Assembly (NCBI RefSeq): GCF_018130465.1
Contig: NZ_JAFCKJ010000013.1
Span: forward strand, 62,001-126,000
Source of the DNA: Bradyrhizobium canariense
GTDB taxonomy: Bacteria > Pseudomonadota > Alphaproteobacteria > Rhizobiales > Xanthobacteraceae
Length of the DNA stretch: 64,000 bases
Direction of reading: 5' to 3'
In this document: positions 34,417-42,977 of the stretch, one piece after another
How positions within the stretch are numbered: position 1 is the stretch's first letter
How the letters are laid out: each line of letters opens with the position of its first letter
Notes under the pieces: model-generated
Databases searched by the model: none
Told to the model about the DNA's origin: nothing
What the model saw: only the letters and a program-made list of their open reading frames with translations
Position numbers and translations under genes: made by a program

Positions 34417-35418
34417 TCATCTCATCTGGACGACGACCTTCCCCTTGGCCCGTCCCTTTTCGAGATACGCCAGCGCTTCCTTCGCCTGTTCGAACGGATA
34501 GACCTTGTCGATCACCGGCCGGATGCGTCCGGCCTCGAGAAGCTCGCCGATCTCGGCGAGTTGCGTGCCGTCCGGGTGCACGAACAGGAACGAATATGAG
34601 GCGCCGATTCTGCCGGCGTGGCGAATGATCTTGCGGCTCAGCAATCCGAACACGAACGCCATGACGAAGTTCATCCCGCGGGCGCGCGCGAACGCGGCGT
34701 CCGGGGGCCCGATGAGCGAGGCAATCCTGCTCCCCGGCTTCAGGATCCGAAACGATGTCTCGAGCGCATCGCCCCTGACCGTGCCCAGCACCGCGTCGTA
34801 GTCCCGCAGCACCTCCTCGAATTGCTGTGTCTTGTAGTCGACCACTTCGTCAGCCCCGAGGCTGCGCACCAGATCGATATTTCCAGTGCTGGTCGTCGTC
34901 CCCACTTTTGCTCCGAGATATTTCGCGAGCTGGATCGCGAACGTGCCGATCCCGCCGGCACCCGCGGGAATGAACACCTTTTCACCGGGCTTGAGACCTA
35001 TGCGCTCCCTGAGCGCTTGCCACGATGTCAGGCCGACCATCGGGATCGAGGCCGCCTGCACGAAGTCCAGGTTTGCCGGCTTGAGCGCGGCGGCATCCTC
35101 CGGCACGATCGCGAATTCGGCGAGGGCGCCGGTCCCGAGGTCGAAGATGCTGGCGAAGACGGCATCGCCCGGCTTGAAGCGCGTCACGCGGCTCCCGACC
35201 TCGACGACGACGCCCGCCAGATCGCTGCCCAGCGTGGCCGGCAGCTGAAACTTGAGGATGGGCTTGAACGTTCCTTTCGGAATCATGTTGTCGATCGGGT
35301 TCAAGCCCGCGGCGTGAACCTGGACCAGGATTTCGTTCGGCCTGGGCGTCGGCCGGGGGATGTCGGCCAACGCGATCTGGTCCGGCTTGCCGTAGCGCTT
35401 GAAGATGAGGGCTCTCAT
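34417..35418 (-). CDS. NADP-dependent quinone oxidoreductase-like MDR protein
   Basis: Medium-chain dehydrogenase/reductase of 333 residues without the zinc ligands of alcohol dehydrogenases. GLNPIDNMI and the nucleotide loop AGAGGIGTFAIQLAKYLGA (about 150) place it with QOR-type enzymes that reduce quinones or enals. GAGGAAAA precedes the ATG at 35418. It is 58 nt downstream of an SDR gene, probably in one operon controlled by the divergent TetR gene. Confidence 0.85.
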   Translation of the reverse strand: MRALIFKRYGKPDQIALADIPRPTPRPNEILVQVHAAGLNPIDNMIPKGTFKPILKFQLPATLGSDLAGVVVEVGSRVTRFKPGDAVFASIFDLGTGALAEFAIVPEDAAALKPANLDFVQAASIPMVGLTSWQALRERIGLKPGEKVFIPAGAGGIGTFAIQLAKYLGAKVGTTTSTGNIDLVRSLGADEVVDYKTQQFEEVLRDYDAVLGTVRGDALETSFRILKPGSRIASLIGPPDAAFARARGMNFVMAFVFGLLSRKIIRHAGRIGASYSFLFVHPDGTQLAEIGELLEAGRIRPVIDKVYPFEQAKEALAYLEKGRAKGKVVVQMR

Positions 35419-35476
35419 TTTTCCTCTCGGTCCGAAGGTTCTTCGCAATGGCAAGCTTGCGGCCGGTCGCACGCCG

Positions 35477-36334
35477 TCAGAAAGCCCGCGCTGTGCGGCC
35501 GGGCTGCGACGTCGGCGGCGTATCAAGCCGCAGGTCCTTTCGGATCCCGGCATCCACCAGGCCAGCGGGCGCAAACCTGCGCAGAAATCGCAGGCGCTTG
35601 GCGAGGCTGCCGGCCGCGTATTTGAGTTGCGGGCGCGCCGCGCTCGCGGCCTTCAGCACGGTCTCGGCCACGACGCCGGGCTTGTCGGCCGTCGCCATCA
35701 CCTCGTTCACCCTCTTGGTCACGCCCGCACGGGCCTCGCGATATTCCTCGAGCGTGGCATCGGGCTCCATGAAGTTCGCGTCGAACGGCGTCTTGGTGTA
35801 GGCGGGCTCGATCACGGAGACCCGGATGCCCCGCGTGCGCAGTTCATGGTCGAGCGATTCCGAATAGCCTGCCACCGCGTGCTTGGTCGCGGCATAGAGC
35901 GCGCCATAAGGCATCGGCAGAAAGCCAAGCACCGAGCCGATATTGATGATGCGGCCGCCTCCCTGGCGCCGCATGTGCGGCACGACGGCGCGCGTCATCC
36001 GGACCAGGCCGAAGAAGTTCGTCTCGAAAATCGCGCGCGCCTGCTCGATCGAGCTCTCTTCCGCGCCGGCAGGCGCGACGCCGAAGCCGGCGTTGTTCAC
36101 CAGCAGGTCGATGCGGCCCTCGCGCCGGATCACCTCGCCGACGGCGGCTTCCACCGATGCATCGCTGGTGACGTCGAGGGCCAGCATCTCGAACGCCTGC
36201 TTGCCCGGCTGTGCGCCGCGCCTGCTGGTGCCGAACACCTTGTAGCCGGCAGTCGCGAGCCGCTCCGCCGTGGCCTGGCCGATGCCTGAGGAGGCGCCAG
36301 TCACTAGCGCGATCTTCGGTGTAATCCTGTTCAT
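35477..36334 (-). CDS. Classical SDR-family oxidoreductase
   Basis: NAD(P)-dependent dehydrogenase of 285 residues. TGASSGIGQAT (about 12-22), NNAG, the catalytic Ser in IGSVLGF and YAATK (about 150) are all intact. The C-terminal 90 residues are longer than the minimal fold. It faces a tetR gene across a 129-nt control region with two operator-like repeats; likely a stress or detoxification reductase. Confidence 0.87.
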   Translation of the reverse strand: MNRITPKIALVTGASSGIGQATAERLATAGYKVFGTSRRGAQPGKQAFEMLALDVTSDASVEAAVGEVIRREGRIDLLVNNAGFGVAPAGAEESSIEQARAIFETNFFGLVRMTRAVVPHMRRQGGGRIINIGSVLGFLPMPYGALYAATKHAVAGYSESLDHELRTRGIRVSVIEPAYTKTPFDANFMEPDATLEEYREARAGVTKRVNEVMATADKPGVVAETVLKAASAARPQLKYAAGSLAKRLRFLRRFAPAGLVDAGIRKDLRLDTPPTSQPGRTARAF

Positions 36335-36375
36335 AATGCCTCTCCGACGCCACCACCGGGCCTGAAATAGTTTGA

Positions 36376-36412
36376 TTACGATCGTAACTATTGATATACA
36401 TGACGATCATAA
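36376..36412. promoter_or_regulatory. Two operator half-palindromes between SDR and tetR
   Basis: A perfect 12-bp palindrome TTACGATCGTAA (36376-36387) and a related TGACGATCATAA (36401-36412), with centres 25 bp apart. They sit in the AT-rich divergent promoter region and are the probable binding sites of the TetR protein at 36464. Confidence 0.65.
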
Positions 36413-36463
36413 TGTAAAAGTCAAGCCCCGTGCCCAAAGCCCGGGTGTCCGAGGATCGGTCCC

Positions 36464-37015
36464 ATGCGCGTCTCAAAGGAACAGGCCGCCAAAAATCGCG
36501 AGCATATCCTCGAGACCGCCTCCCGCCTGCTGCGGGAGCGCGGCATCGCCGGCGTCGGTGTCGACGCGCTCGCGGAAGCGGCCGGGATGACGCACGGCAG
36601 CCTGTACAGCCAGTTCGGCTCCAAGGAGCGGCTGGTCGAGGAAGCGGTGGCCTATGCGATCAAGGCCAAAGGCCAGGAATTGCCCGAGGTGTTTGAACTC
36701 GAGGACTATGTTTCGCAATACCTCTCGCCGGCGCATCGCGACGAGCCGGCAAGCGGCTGCCCGTTTGCCGCTTTGGCTTGCGAGGTGTCACGCCAAAGCT
36801 CAGGCGTGAGGGCGCGTTTCACCGCCGGCGTGCGCGGCACGATCGCCCTGCTGAGCAGCCGGATGGCGTCGACGCTGAAGCCACGCCAGCGCGAGGACAA
36901 GGCGCTCGCTGCCGCCGCCGCAATGGTGGGAGCCCTCGTGCTCGCCCGGGCCGTGAACGATCCCAAGCTGTCGGACGATATCCTTCGCGCGACGCGGAAT
37001 TCGCTGGCGGGCTGA
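36464..37015 (+). CDS. TetR-family transcriptional regulator
   Basis: Regulator of 183 residues: DNA-binding domain (about 8-56, REHILETASRLLRERG and GMTHGSLYSQFGSKE) and a short C-terminal domain of the AcuR/NemR-like group containing GCPFAALACEV, with a Cys pair (about 98 and 104) that might sense electrophiles. That reading is inferred from the paired quinone/enal-type reductase genes. The stop lies within a palindromic repeat. Confidence 0.88.
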   Translation: MRVSKEQAAKNREHILETASRLLRERGIAGVGVDALAEAAGMTHGSLYSQFGSKERLVEEAVAYAIKAKGQELPEVFELEDYVSQYLSPAHRDEPASGCPFAALACEVSRQSSGVRARFTAGVRGTIALLSSRMASTLKPRQREDKALAAAAAMVGALVLARAVNDPKLSDDILRATRNSLAG

Positions 37016-37076
37016 CGGCGCACTCAATGAGTATTCGGTCCGCGAAAGCGATCGGACTCATTGAGTGCACCGTCAC
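37012..37076. repeat. Palindromic repeat element, copy 1
   Basis: Arms of 21 nt at 37012-37032 and 37056-37076 (core GCACTCAATGAGT / ACTCATTGAGTGC) with two mismatches around a 23-nt loop. The ATTGAGTGCAC-YGTCAC end recurs at 47932-47987. Overlaps the tetR stop and may also end its transcript. Confidence 0.7.
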
Positions 37077-37127
37077 CGCAATCCCTGGCGCCTTTGCATT
37101 GGCATCAGAGAGGTCATCACCTCAACA

Positions 37128-37382
37128 TCACCGCACCCCCGTGCCCTTGCAGCGCTGGCACTTCACCACCTTGTCGCCCTTCTTGAGCAAGCCTTTGCCT
37201 TCGCAATTCTTGCATTTCTGCTTCTTCTTGATGTTCGGGCCTTTTTCACTGACTATGAAAGTCTCCTGCCGTGAGAGGGGTGGTGGGCGCCTTGTATAGG
37301 CTGACCTCGGCAAGGGGGGTAGTCCATAGTCGAAATGGACGCCGACGACGTTGCCATTTTCGTCAATGCCATCTTCTGACAT
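37128..37382 (-). CDS. Small protein with DnaJ-type zinc motifs
   Basis: The last 42 residues are Lys-rich and carry CKNCEGKG and CQRCKGTG, two CxxCxGxG knuckles as in the DnaJ zinc domain, here without any J domain. The open frame starts with ATG at 37382, directly after a perfect 9-bp hairpin (37383-37405) and without a clear ribosome site. Within the frame, AGGAG (37263-37267) lies 6 nt before an ATA codon at 37254-37256, just ahead of VSEKGPNIKKKQ. The real start may therefore be this non-standard codon, giving a protein of about 42 residues. Function unknown; RNA or protein binding possible. Confidence 0.55.
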   Translation of the reverse strand: MSEDGIDENGNVVGVHFDYGLPPLPRSAYTRRPPPLSRQETFIVSEKGPNIKKKQKCKNCEGKGLLKKGDKVVKCQRCKGTGVR

Positions 37383-37451
37383 GACGGCAGCTTCATGCTG
37401 CCGTCGTCTTCGGAAGGCGCGACCAGTGGCAGCAACATTTTTCGTCCTCGC

Positions 37452-38582
37452 TTACTCGGGAAACGGTCTGGCAAGTGCCGCAACGAGCTTGATCAGGTCA
37501 GCCTGACGGCGCGCCCCGGTCTTTCCAAAGATATTCTGGAGGTGAGTTTTCACGGTGGACTCGCCGATGCCAAGCGCCTCCGCTATCTCAGATACTCCGC
37601 TCACTTTCAGCATCGCATCAAGCACCCGCACTTCGCTCGGCGTGAGTTGGAATTGTCGCGCCGCCACTTCGGTCGGGTAAGGCGCCGCCATTGATACCTT
37701 CCGGATGAAGACGGCAGCGACCGCAGAGTGAAGGCCCCCGGCTTGACGACGCACCCCCGACGTCAGCGGCAGGATATCAGCGACCCAATTCTGCCCAGGC
37801 TTGCTGGAGAGCGGAATGGCAACACCATCCGCGCCGACGGCACCATCGCCATCGCTCGCGGCGGCGACAACATTGCGCAATACCTGCGCGGCATGCGGGT
37901 CCACGGCGATCAGATTATTTTTGACGGTTCGCAAGATCGTCGCATCGTCGAGCAGCGTTTGCGCGGCTATGTTGGAGAATGCGATATGACAATGTTTGTC
38001 CAGCAGAAAAACGCTGGCGTGGAGCCCGTCGAGCGCATCCGATAGACTTCCGGCCTTTTCCTTCTGAAGGTCGATGACATTGCCGATCAGCACCGCGCGG
38101 CGCACGTGGGGAACCAGCAGATGCATGCGCTGCCGCATATTGTCGTCGGCAAGCCCTTGGCGCTCGCTCCGGAATACGCCGAACTGAGCGAAGCACGTCG
38201 CGGTCTTGTCGAGCGTGGCAGCCAAATGATCGGCCCACCCGTTCGGCTTGACCCACTCCTTGTAGAAAGTCGTCTCGACGAACTCGTCATAAGGCAAGAC
38301 GTTGGTCGTGTTGTAGATCTCCCCAACCTTGAAAAAGAATTGAGCCGTCAAACTCGGATCGAGGCGGATGTATTTATCGAAATACGCGTCCACGCTGGAC
38401 GGTTCGACATTGAAAACGTAGTGAAGCTCACCCTGGACGGTGATGTCCTTCCAGTAAATCCCAGCCGCGGTTCCGCCGATGAATTGCGTCGCCTGCTCGA
38501 GAACGCCCACCCACAAGCTGGGGTCGAGCGCCGCGTCGTAGATATCGCCGATCAGCTGCGACAAAAGTTCCGGATCGACCAT
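37452..38582 (-). CDS. LuxR-type helix-turn-helix transcriptional regulator
   Basis: Regulator of 376 residues. A C-terminal LuxR/GerE domain (about 310-370; FQLTPSEVRVLDAML, VSEIAEALGIGESTVKTHLQNIF) follows a long N-terminal sensory part that may include a PAS-like region (about 185-290, HASVFLLDKHCHIAFSN). The start at 38582 is preferred over the ATG at 38591: GAGGG lies 9 nt before it but directly abuts the upstream ATG. It is monocistronic and its target is unknown. Confidence 0.85.
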   Translation of the reverse strand: MVDPELLSQLIGDIYDAALDPSLWVGVLEQATQFIGGTAAGIYWKDITVQGELHYVFNVEPSSVDAYFDKYIRLDPSLTAQFFFKVGEIYNTTNVLPYDEFVETTFYKEWVKPNGWADHLAATLDKTATCFAQFGVFRSERQGLADDNMRQRMHLLVPHVRRAVLIGNVIDLQKEKAGSLSDALDGLHASVFLLDKHCHIAFSNIAAQTLLDDATILRTVKNNLIAVDPHAAQVLRNVVAAASDGDGAVGADGVAIPLSSKPGQNWVADILPLTSGVRRQAGGLHSAVAAVFIRKVSMAAPYPTEVAARQFQLTPSEVRVLDAMLKVSGVSEIAEALGIGESTVKTHLQNIFGKTGARRQADLIKLVAALARPFPE

Positions 38583-38731
38583 TCCCGACATCCCTCGTTC
38601 GACTGACCGCGATATTGATGCAACGGGGCAATCGCATCAACCGACCAGTGGGACATCGGGATGCTCTGGGATTGCAGTCATAGTGCTGCTTATTTCATCA
38701 GCCGTCGAACCCGCCAAGGCGGCTCGTTCGG

Positions 38732-38965
38732 TCACGGACGCCCGCGAGTACTCGCGCTGGACGGGCCGCCTACCGTCTGGATCGGCTCACCGGCCGCACG
38801 GTCCAGCGGTGGGTGCGGCCTGGCGAGGCCGACTGTTCCGGGAGCTGCGTCGTTGCTGACCGCAGGCATGTTGACGCGCTCCATCGTGATCGTGGATGCA
38901 ACCACAATGGCAACGGCGAGGGCGATAGCACTCAAAACCAGGGTCGTCCGATTCTGGTCTTCCAT
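38732..38965 (-). CDS. Small single-span membrane protein (77 aa)
   Basis: A hydrophobic segment TTLVLSAIALAVAIVVASTI (about 7-26) is followed by a polar, Pro-rich tail that is probably periplasmic. GGAGG lies 8 nt before the ATG at 38965, and an EcfG-like promoter lies 38 nt upstream. No family recognised. The longer open frame to 39091 begins inside a repeat and is not preferred. Confidence 0.65.
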   Translation of the reverse strand: MEDQNRTTLVLSAIALAVAIVVASTITMERVNMPAVSNDAAPGTVGLARPHPPLDRAAGEPIQTVGGPSSASTRGRP

Positions 38966-39003
38966 CGTGAGACCTCCGCGAAACGGCTCCATAGCGCGGG
39001 GAT

Positions 39004-39028
39004 AACGCCGGATCGGCGATTTGGTTCT
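39004..39028 (-). promoter_or_regulatory. EcfG-like promoter candidate
   Basis: On the minus strand AGAAC-N16-CGTT, one mismatch from the alphaproteobacterial general-stress consensus GGAAC-N16/17-CGTT. The -10 element ends 38 nt before the small membrane protein gene. Confidence 0.4.
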
Positions 39029-39063
39029 TGCGGTGGCCGGCGATGGGGCGGGTTCGCTCGCGC

Positions 39064-39160
39064 GCAGCGGTTCGTCCGCCTCTGCTCTCACCTCGTTCAG
39101 GCTGCGCCGGACACCACGCGTCGCCCCTCGTTCTCCGCGCGGCTGCGCCGCGCGTAGCCC
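39064..39160. repeat. Direct repeat flanking amidohydrolase gene, copy 1
   Basis: About 97 nt, closely similar to 41054-41150 in the same orientation; common stretches include TTCGTCCG, GCCGGACACCACGC and TTCTCCGCGCGGCTGCGCC. Probably a dispersed non-coding repeat. Confidence 0.7.
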
Positions 39161-39196
39161 GCAGGGCGGAAGAGCTCGCCTTCAGGCCTCCAGCTC

Positions 39197-40846
39197 CTAT
39201 TTTGCGCTCGAGAAAGCATCCGCTGCGTAGACGACCTTGCCGCCCACGACCGTCAGCAGAGACGCCGTGGCGCCAATTTGCTCGACGGGGACGGACATGA
39301 AATCCCGATCGAGAATCGCGAAGTCGGCGAGCTTGCCGGTCTCCAGCGTGCCGCGCCGCGTCTCGTCGAAGCAGAACCACGCGCTTCCCACGGTGTAGAG
39401 GCGCAAGGCATCTTCGCGGCTGGGTGTTTCGTCCGGGCCGCGCGTCGAGAGTCCGCCGACGGTCTTGCCGTCGAGCATCCATTGCAGCGCCACGAACGGA
39501 TTGTAGGATGCGACCCGATGCGCATCCGTGCCGGCCCCGACATGGACCCCCATGCGCAACGCCGTGACGATGGGTGGCATGCTGCGCGAAGCTTCGCCGG
39601 CCTGTGCCACGATACGGTCGCCCCCGAGATACATCGCGTCCTGCATGGTCCAGCCAACGCCAAGGGCTTTCATGCGCGCCAGCGTTTGGGGCGAGGTGTT
39701 GTCGAGATGGGCGATGGACCAGCGCAACGGCGCGAGCGGCGTCTCCTTGTTGACCTCGTCATAGAGGTCCAGGAGGTGATGGACGGATTTGTCTTCCTGC
39801 CAGTGGATGGTGACCGTCAGCCCTTGTTTGGCGGCCCAGCGAATGATCTCGCGGAACTTGTCCTTGGCGGCCGCGTCGGGCGCATTGTTGTTGTACATGG
39901 CGCCGGTGATCCGCTCGCCGATCCCGTTGAACCGCAGCATGTCGTCGCCGAATCCCATCGGCAGGAACGGCGTGAGAGTCTTGTACTCCTCGAATTCCGC
40001 GCCGACATTCTGGGCGAACAGGTTGAAGGCAACCCGAACCGAAAGTGATTTGTCACGCCAGAGCTTTTGCAAGGCGGCGTAGTGGCTGGGATAAATGCTG
40101 AAGCCGCCGGGATCCACGATCCCGGTCACGCCAAGACGATTGAGCTCCGTGAAGAACTGCCGGGTCCCGGCGACATTCTCTTCGAAATTCGGCCTCGGCA
40201 GCCGATCGAACAGCGCGGAGATGCTGACAATGGAGCCGTTGAGCCAGCCCGTGGCGTCGCCCGATGCGGCGCGCTCAGTCGTGATACCGGCCGGCAACTG
40301 ATCCGCGAACATCCCGAGGGCTTGCTGCGCTTTTGGCGTCATCAGCACCGCCGAATAGAACAGCTGGATGTAAGCCGGATTGTCGGGAACGGCCGACATC
40401 ACCTCGGCGAGCGTTGGCCGCCGCTTCTCCGCAAATTGCAATTCGCTCCAGCCACCGGCTACGATGATCCAGGACGCCGGGCGGGCTGTTGCCGCCTGGC
40501 GCAAGCGTTCCATGGCCTCGGGAATCGTCTTTGCGCCGATCCAGTTGACCTCGGTTGCGTAGGTGAGGCCGGCGCGCACTGCGTGAATATGGGAATCGAT
40601 CAATCCCGGAATGACTGTGCGTCCACCTGCGTCGACACGGCGCGTCGCGGGCCCGATCAGGCCTTCCATGGCATCGTTGCCGCCAACTGCAACGATCCTG
40701 CCGTCGCGGACTGCGAGAGCCTGCGCGATCGTCGATGCCGGATCCAGCGTCACGAGCTTCGCGTTCGTGACAATGAGGTCGGCCTTTTGTGCGTAAGCCA
40801 AACTGGCCCAGCACGAGATCACCAAGATCGCCAGAAGCTTGCGCAT
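39197..40846 (-). CDS. Secreted YtcJ-type metal-dependent amidohydrolase
   Basis: Exported hydrolase of 549 residues with signal peptide (about 1-19, MRKLLAILVISCWASLAYA). The amidohydrolase_3 fold shows VIPGLIDSHIHAVRAG (metal HxH near 85), ARPASWIIVAGGW, TIHWQEDKSVHHLLD and GVHVGAGTDAHRV with the late metal Asp. Substrate unknown; relatives cleave N-acyl or amide bonds. The ATG at 40846 is at the signal peptide; the frame extends 59 codons upstream without coding character. It is bracketed by a direct repeat. Confidence 0.85.
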   Translation of the reverse strand: MRKLLAILVISCWASLAYAQKADLIVTNAKLVTLDPASTIAQALAVRDGRIVAVGGNDAMEGLIGPATRRVDAGGRTVIPGLIDSHIHAVRAGLTYATEVNWIGAKTIPEAMERLRQAATARPASWIIVAGGWSELQFAEKRRPTLAEVMSAVPDNPAYIQLFYSAVLMTPKAQQALGMFADQLPAGITTERAASGDATGWLNGSIVSISALFDRLPRPNFEENVAGTRQFFTELNRLGVTGIVDPGGFSIYPSHYAALQKLWRDKSLSVRVAFNLFAQNVGAEFEEYKTLTPFLPMGFGDDMLRFNGIGERITGAMYNNNAPDAAAKDKFREIIRWAAKQGLTVTIHWQEDKSVHHLLDLYDEVNKETPLAPLRWSIAHLDNTSPQTLARMKALGVGWTMQDAMYLGGDRIVAQAGEASRSMPPIVTALRMGVHVGAGTDAHRVASYNPFVALQWMLDGKTVGGLSTRGPDETPSREDALRLYTVGSAWFCFDETRRGTLETGKLADFAILDRDFMSVPVEQIGATASLLTVVGGKVVYAADAFSSAK

Positions 40847-41347
40847 AGTCAGTCCCGAAATGAGAGAGGCCGGAGGGAGAGAGGCAGGATCGGCGCCACA
40901 CATCCGCCGCTGGATGCGCTCGCGGACATCGCGTGTCGCAACGGGGAGTATCGTGATCCTGACCATGTCTGGCTCCAACAAAATCAGCCGGTCCACCGGA
41001 AAATTGGGTAACGGCTCAAGCAATTGATTTTACAGCCCGCCTTCGCCCGCTTCGCAGCAGTTCGTCCGTCTTCGCTCTCACTTCGTTCACGCTTCGCCGG
41101 ACACCACGCTTCGCCCTCGTTCTCCGCGCGGCTGCGCCACGCGTAGCCCGAGGTTAAGAAAAAACCGCCCGGACGCATCGCCTCACAGGCGCGCCCGCAT
41201 CCAAAGCGCTCGACGAGGTCGGCGACGAGAGCGCCCGAACGACGCCTTGCCTTAGAACGGCACGACCCGTTTTCCGGTGGATTGCGGTAAGCGGAAAAGG
41301 CCTCGCCTTCGGGTGCGCGGCCTTCGTTGCGTTCAGACGGACCGCTC
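40847..41347. other. Intergenic region with repeat
   Basis: A 501-nt gap between two minus-strand genes. It contains the second direct-repeat copy (41054-41150); reading frames across it translate to low-complexity Arg/Ser-rich sequence typical of such repeats. No gene supported. Confidence 0.5.
41054..41150. repeat. Direct repeat flanking amidohydrolase gene, copy 2
   Basis: Partner of 39064-39160, same orientation, about 1.99 kb apart. No target-site duplication or transposase was seen. Confidence 0.7.
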
Positions 41348-41758
41348 TCACCAGTGGTGGCGATGCCAGCGGTGCCGAACGACCGGGTAGGATCCGCGGT
41401 AATAGGCGTATGCAGGTCGCACGACTCGACGGTAGCCGTAGGACACGGGCGCCGTGTAGTAGGTCGTGGTGGCGTACCCGCCGCCCCAGCGATACGGCTC
41501 GTCATACCCGTAGTCGTAGGCATAGGGTCCGCCGTAATCGCCCGCTCCATAGTAGCCCGGGCCACCGTAGTAGCCATAACCAGGTCCCCATCCATACGCC
41601 GACGAGGCAAGCCCGCCGATCACAGCGCCGGCCAACAGGCCGCCGGCGATGCCCGGTCCCCAGCCCCCACGCCAGTGGGCTTCTGCAGGAGACGTGACGG
41701 CCACCGAGGGCAGACCAAGAGCGCCGACCAGCAGCGCCGACATCGCGATCTTCTTCAT
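41348..41758 (-). CDS. Secreted Gly/Tyr-rich protein (136 aa)
   Basis: Signal peptide (about 1-27, MKKIAMSALLVGALGLPSVA, cleaved near AEA|HW), a short glycine-rich hydrophobic segment (GIAGGLLAGAVIGGLASS), then a low-complexity Gly-Tyr-Pro region and a basic His/Arg C terminus. Similar proteins are common in bradyrhizobia and may sit in or on the outer membrane; function unknown. AAGGA is 7 nt before the ATG. Confidence 0.8.
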   Translation of the reverse strand: MKKIAMSALLVGALGLPSVAVTSPAEAHWRGGWGPGIAGGLLAGAVIGGLASSAYGWGPGYGYYGGPGYYGAGDYGGPYAYDYGYDEPYRWGGGYATTTYYTAPVSYGYRRVVRPAYAYYRGSYPVVRHRWHRHHW

Positions 41759-41793
41759 CGAGATTCCTTTCACATTGCTCGCGCCCTGTCGAC

Positions 41794-41818
41794 AACGGGA
41801 AAAACAGGCAATAGTTGC
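41794..41818 (-). promoter_or_regulatory. EcfG-like promoter candidate
   Basis: Minus strand GCAAC-N16-CGTT, one mismatch from consensus in the -35 element, ending 35 nt before the Gly/Tyr-rich gene start. Confidence 0.4.
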
Positions 41819-42053
41819 AGCTGCACCCCGCGGCGAGCGGGCAATGATCCTCGCCGCCGGGGGCAGCGTCGCTCGACAGCGTCGAGTTCGAACCACAACT
41901 CCGCGGGCGGCGTCGGGTTCGGCCCGCGCTGCGGCGCGAAAGGTTTCAGCAGATCGCCCCGAACATCCGCCCGATGTCGCCGAGCATTAACAATGTTGAT
42001 TCCACCGGAATACGTCTTTGCGGTAGGCTATCTCTTGTAGGGTTGGGGTTCCC

Positions 42054-42254
42054 ATGTTCGATCCGGCCACGACCGCGCTTTTGCGCGCCGTACTCGACGA
42101 GGTCTGTGAAAAGGTTTCGCGTTTCGAAACCGGTGCTCGGACCCATGTCGCTTCAAGAATTCTGGAAGCCGCCGCGAAGGGCGATGTCACGCCGGAGAGC
42201 CTGAAGCAGGTCGGTCGCGAGGCGCTCCATCGAGCCCCGAGCATGGGGCGATAG
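42054..42254 (+). CDS. Small conserved hypothetical protein (66 aa)
   Basis: Soluble helical protein beginning MFDPATTALLRAVLDEVCE. From memory this is a frequent small protein of Bradyrhizobium, probably a short all-helical domain. A G-rich ribosome site precedes the ATG. The next gene starts 13 nt later, so they may be cotranscribed. Function unknown. Confidence 0.75.
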   Translation: MFDPATTALLRAVLDEVCEKVSRFETGARTHVASRILEAAAKGDVTPESLKQVGREALHRAPSMGR

Positions 42255-42267
42255 CGGAGCGTGGTGG

Positions 42268-42672
42268 GTGAATTTCCAGGTCACAGTGCTCAAGATCCTG
42301 GTGAGTTATCCCGACGGATTCGCCGTCATGGCAGACCTCAAGCGCGACATGGCGATCCTGGCGACGAGCGGACCGGATTGGGCCGAGCGGACCAGGCGCT
42401 TGGCGGCGCGCGTCGCCAATCTCGACATCTTCTCGCAGGCGCTGATCGAGCGGCTGGACGGCGGCTGGCGCATCACCGACAAAGGGCGCTCGGTCCTCGA
42501 GTTCATGGAAGCCAAGCGCCCCGAGCCAGAAACGGCACGCGAAGCGCCAGCGGCTGAGTCGACGGCCGCAGCGCCGACGCCAGCACCCCTCGCAACCAGA
42601 AGGTCAGGCCGAAGCCACCGCCTGCAGCGCCGCCGTGCGGCACGTGCGCGGGTGCGTGCCAAAGCATCCTGA
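42268..42672 (+). CDS. Winged-helix-like hypothetical protein (134 aa)
   Basis: Starts at a GTG (42268). The N-terminal 80 residues (VTVLKILVSYPDGFAVMADL, then IERLDGGWRITDKGRSVLEF) have the helix pattern and wing of a small DNA-binding or restriction-associated winged helix. The tail is Ala/Pro- then Arg-rich, which may bind nucleic acid. Similar short rhizobial proteins are uncharacterised. GGAG lies upstream. Confidence 0.72.
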   Translation: MNFQVTVLKILVSYPDGFAVMADLKRDMAILATSGPDWAERTRRLAARVANLDIFSQALIERLDGGWRITDKGRSVLEFMEAKRPEPETAREAPAAESTAAAPTPAPLATRRSGRSHRLQRRRAARARVRAKAS

Positions 42673-42767
42673 CTCACCTCCTTTCGTCTATTTCCGGGAA
42701 AAACTGGAAACTTTCCAGATTGCCTTGAGTTGGCAGCGACTGGGTTCGGTCTCCGGAGAGAGTAAGT

Positions 42768-42977
42768 ATGGTCGACGAAGTCGTCTTGAAGAACGCCACG
42801 GAGGCCGCCTGGACGGTGTATCGGGCGCGGCACCCCGAGGTCGATGCGCACGACAGCCGGCGCTGCCTTCTGGAGCGCCACCTCCACAGCAGGTCGGAAG
42901 CGCGAGAGAGCGATACCGAAGAACTCGCTGGCTTCGGGATAGCCTACCTGCAGCGGCTTCCTCCAGACGAATGTTGA
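42768..42977 (+). CDS. Small hypothetical protein (69 aa)
   Basis: Charged soluble protein (WTVYRARHPEVDAHDSRRCLLERHL). GGAGAG lies 7 nt before the ATG. Resembles other short unknown proteins of rhizobia. The following tiny reading frame overlaps its end by 7 nt. Confidence 0.65.
   Translation: MVDEVVLKNATEAAWTVYRARHPEVDAHDSRRCLLERHLHSRSEARESDTEELAGFGIAYLQRLPPDEC

Noticed and set aside
40984-41610. Arg/Ser-rich minus-strand frames around the second direct repeat
   Set aside because: They arise from the repeat sequence, which gives similar translated strings at both copies.
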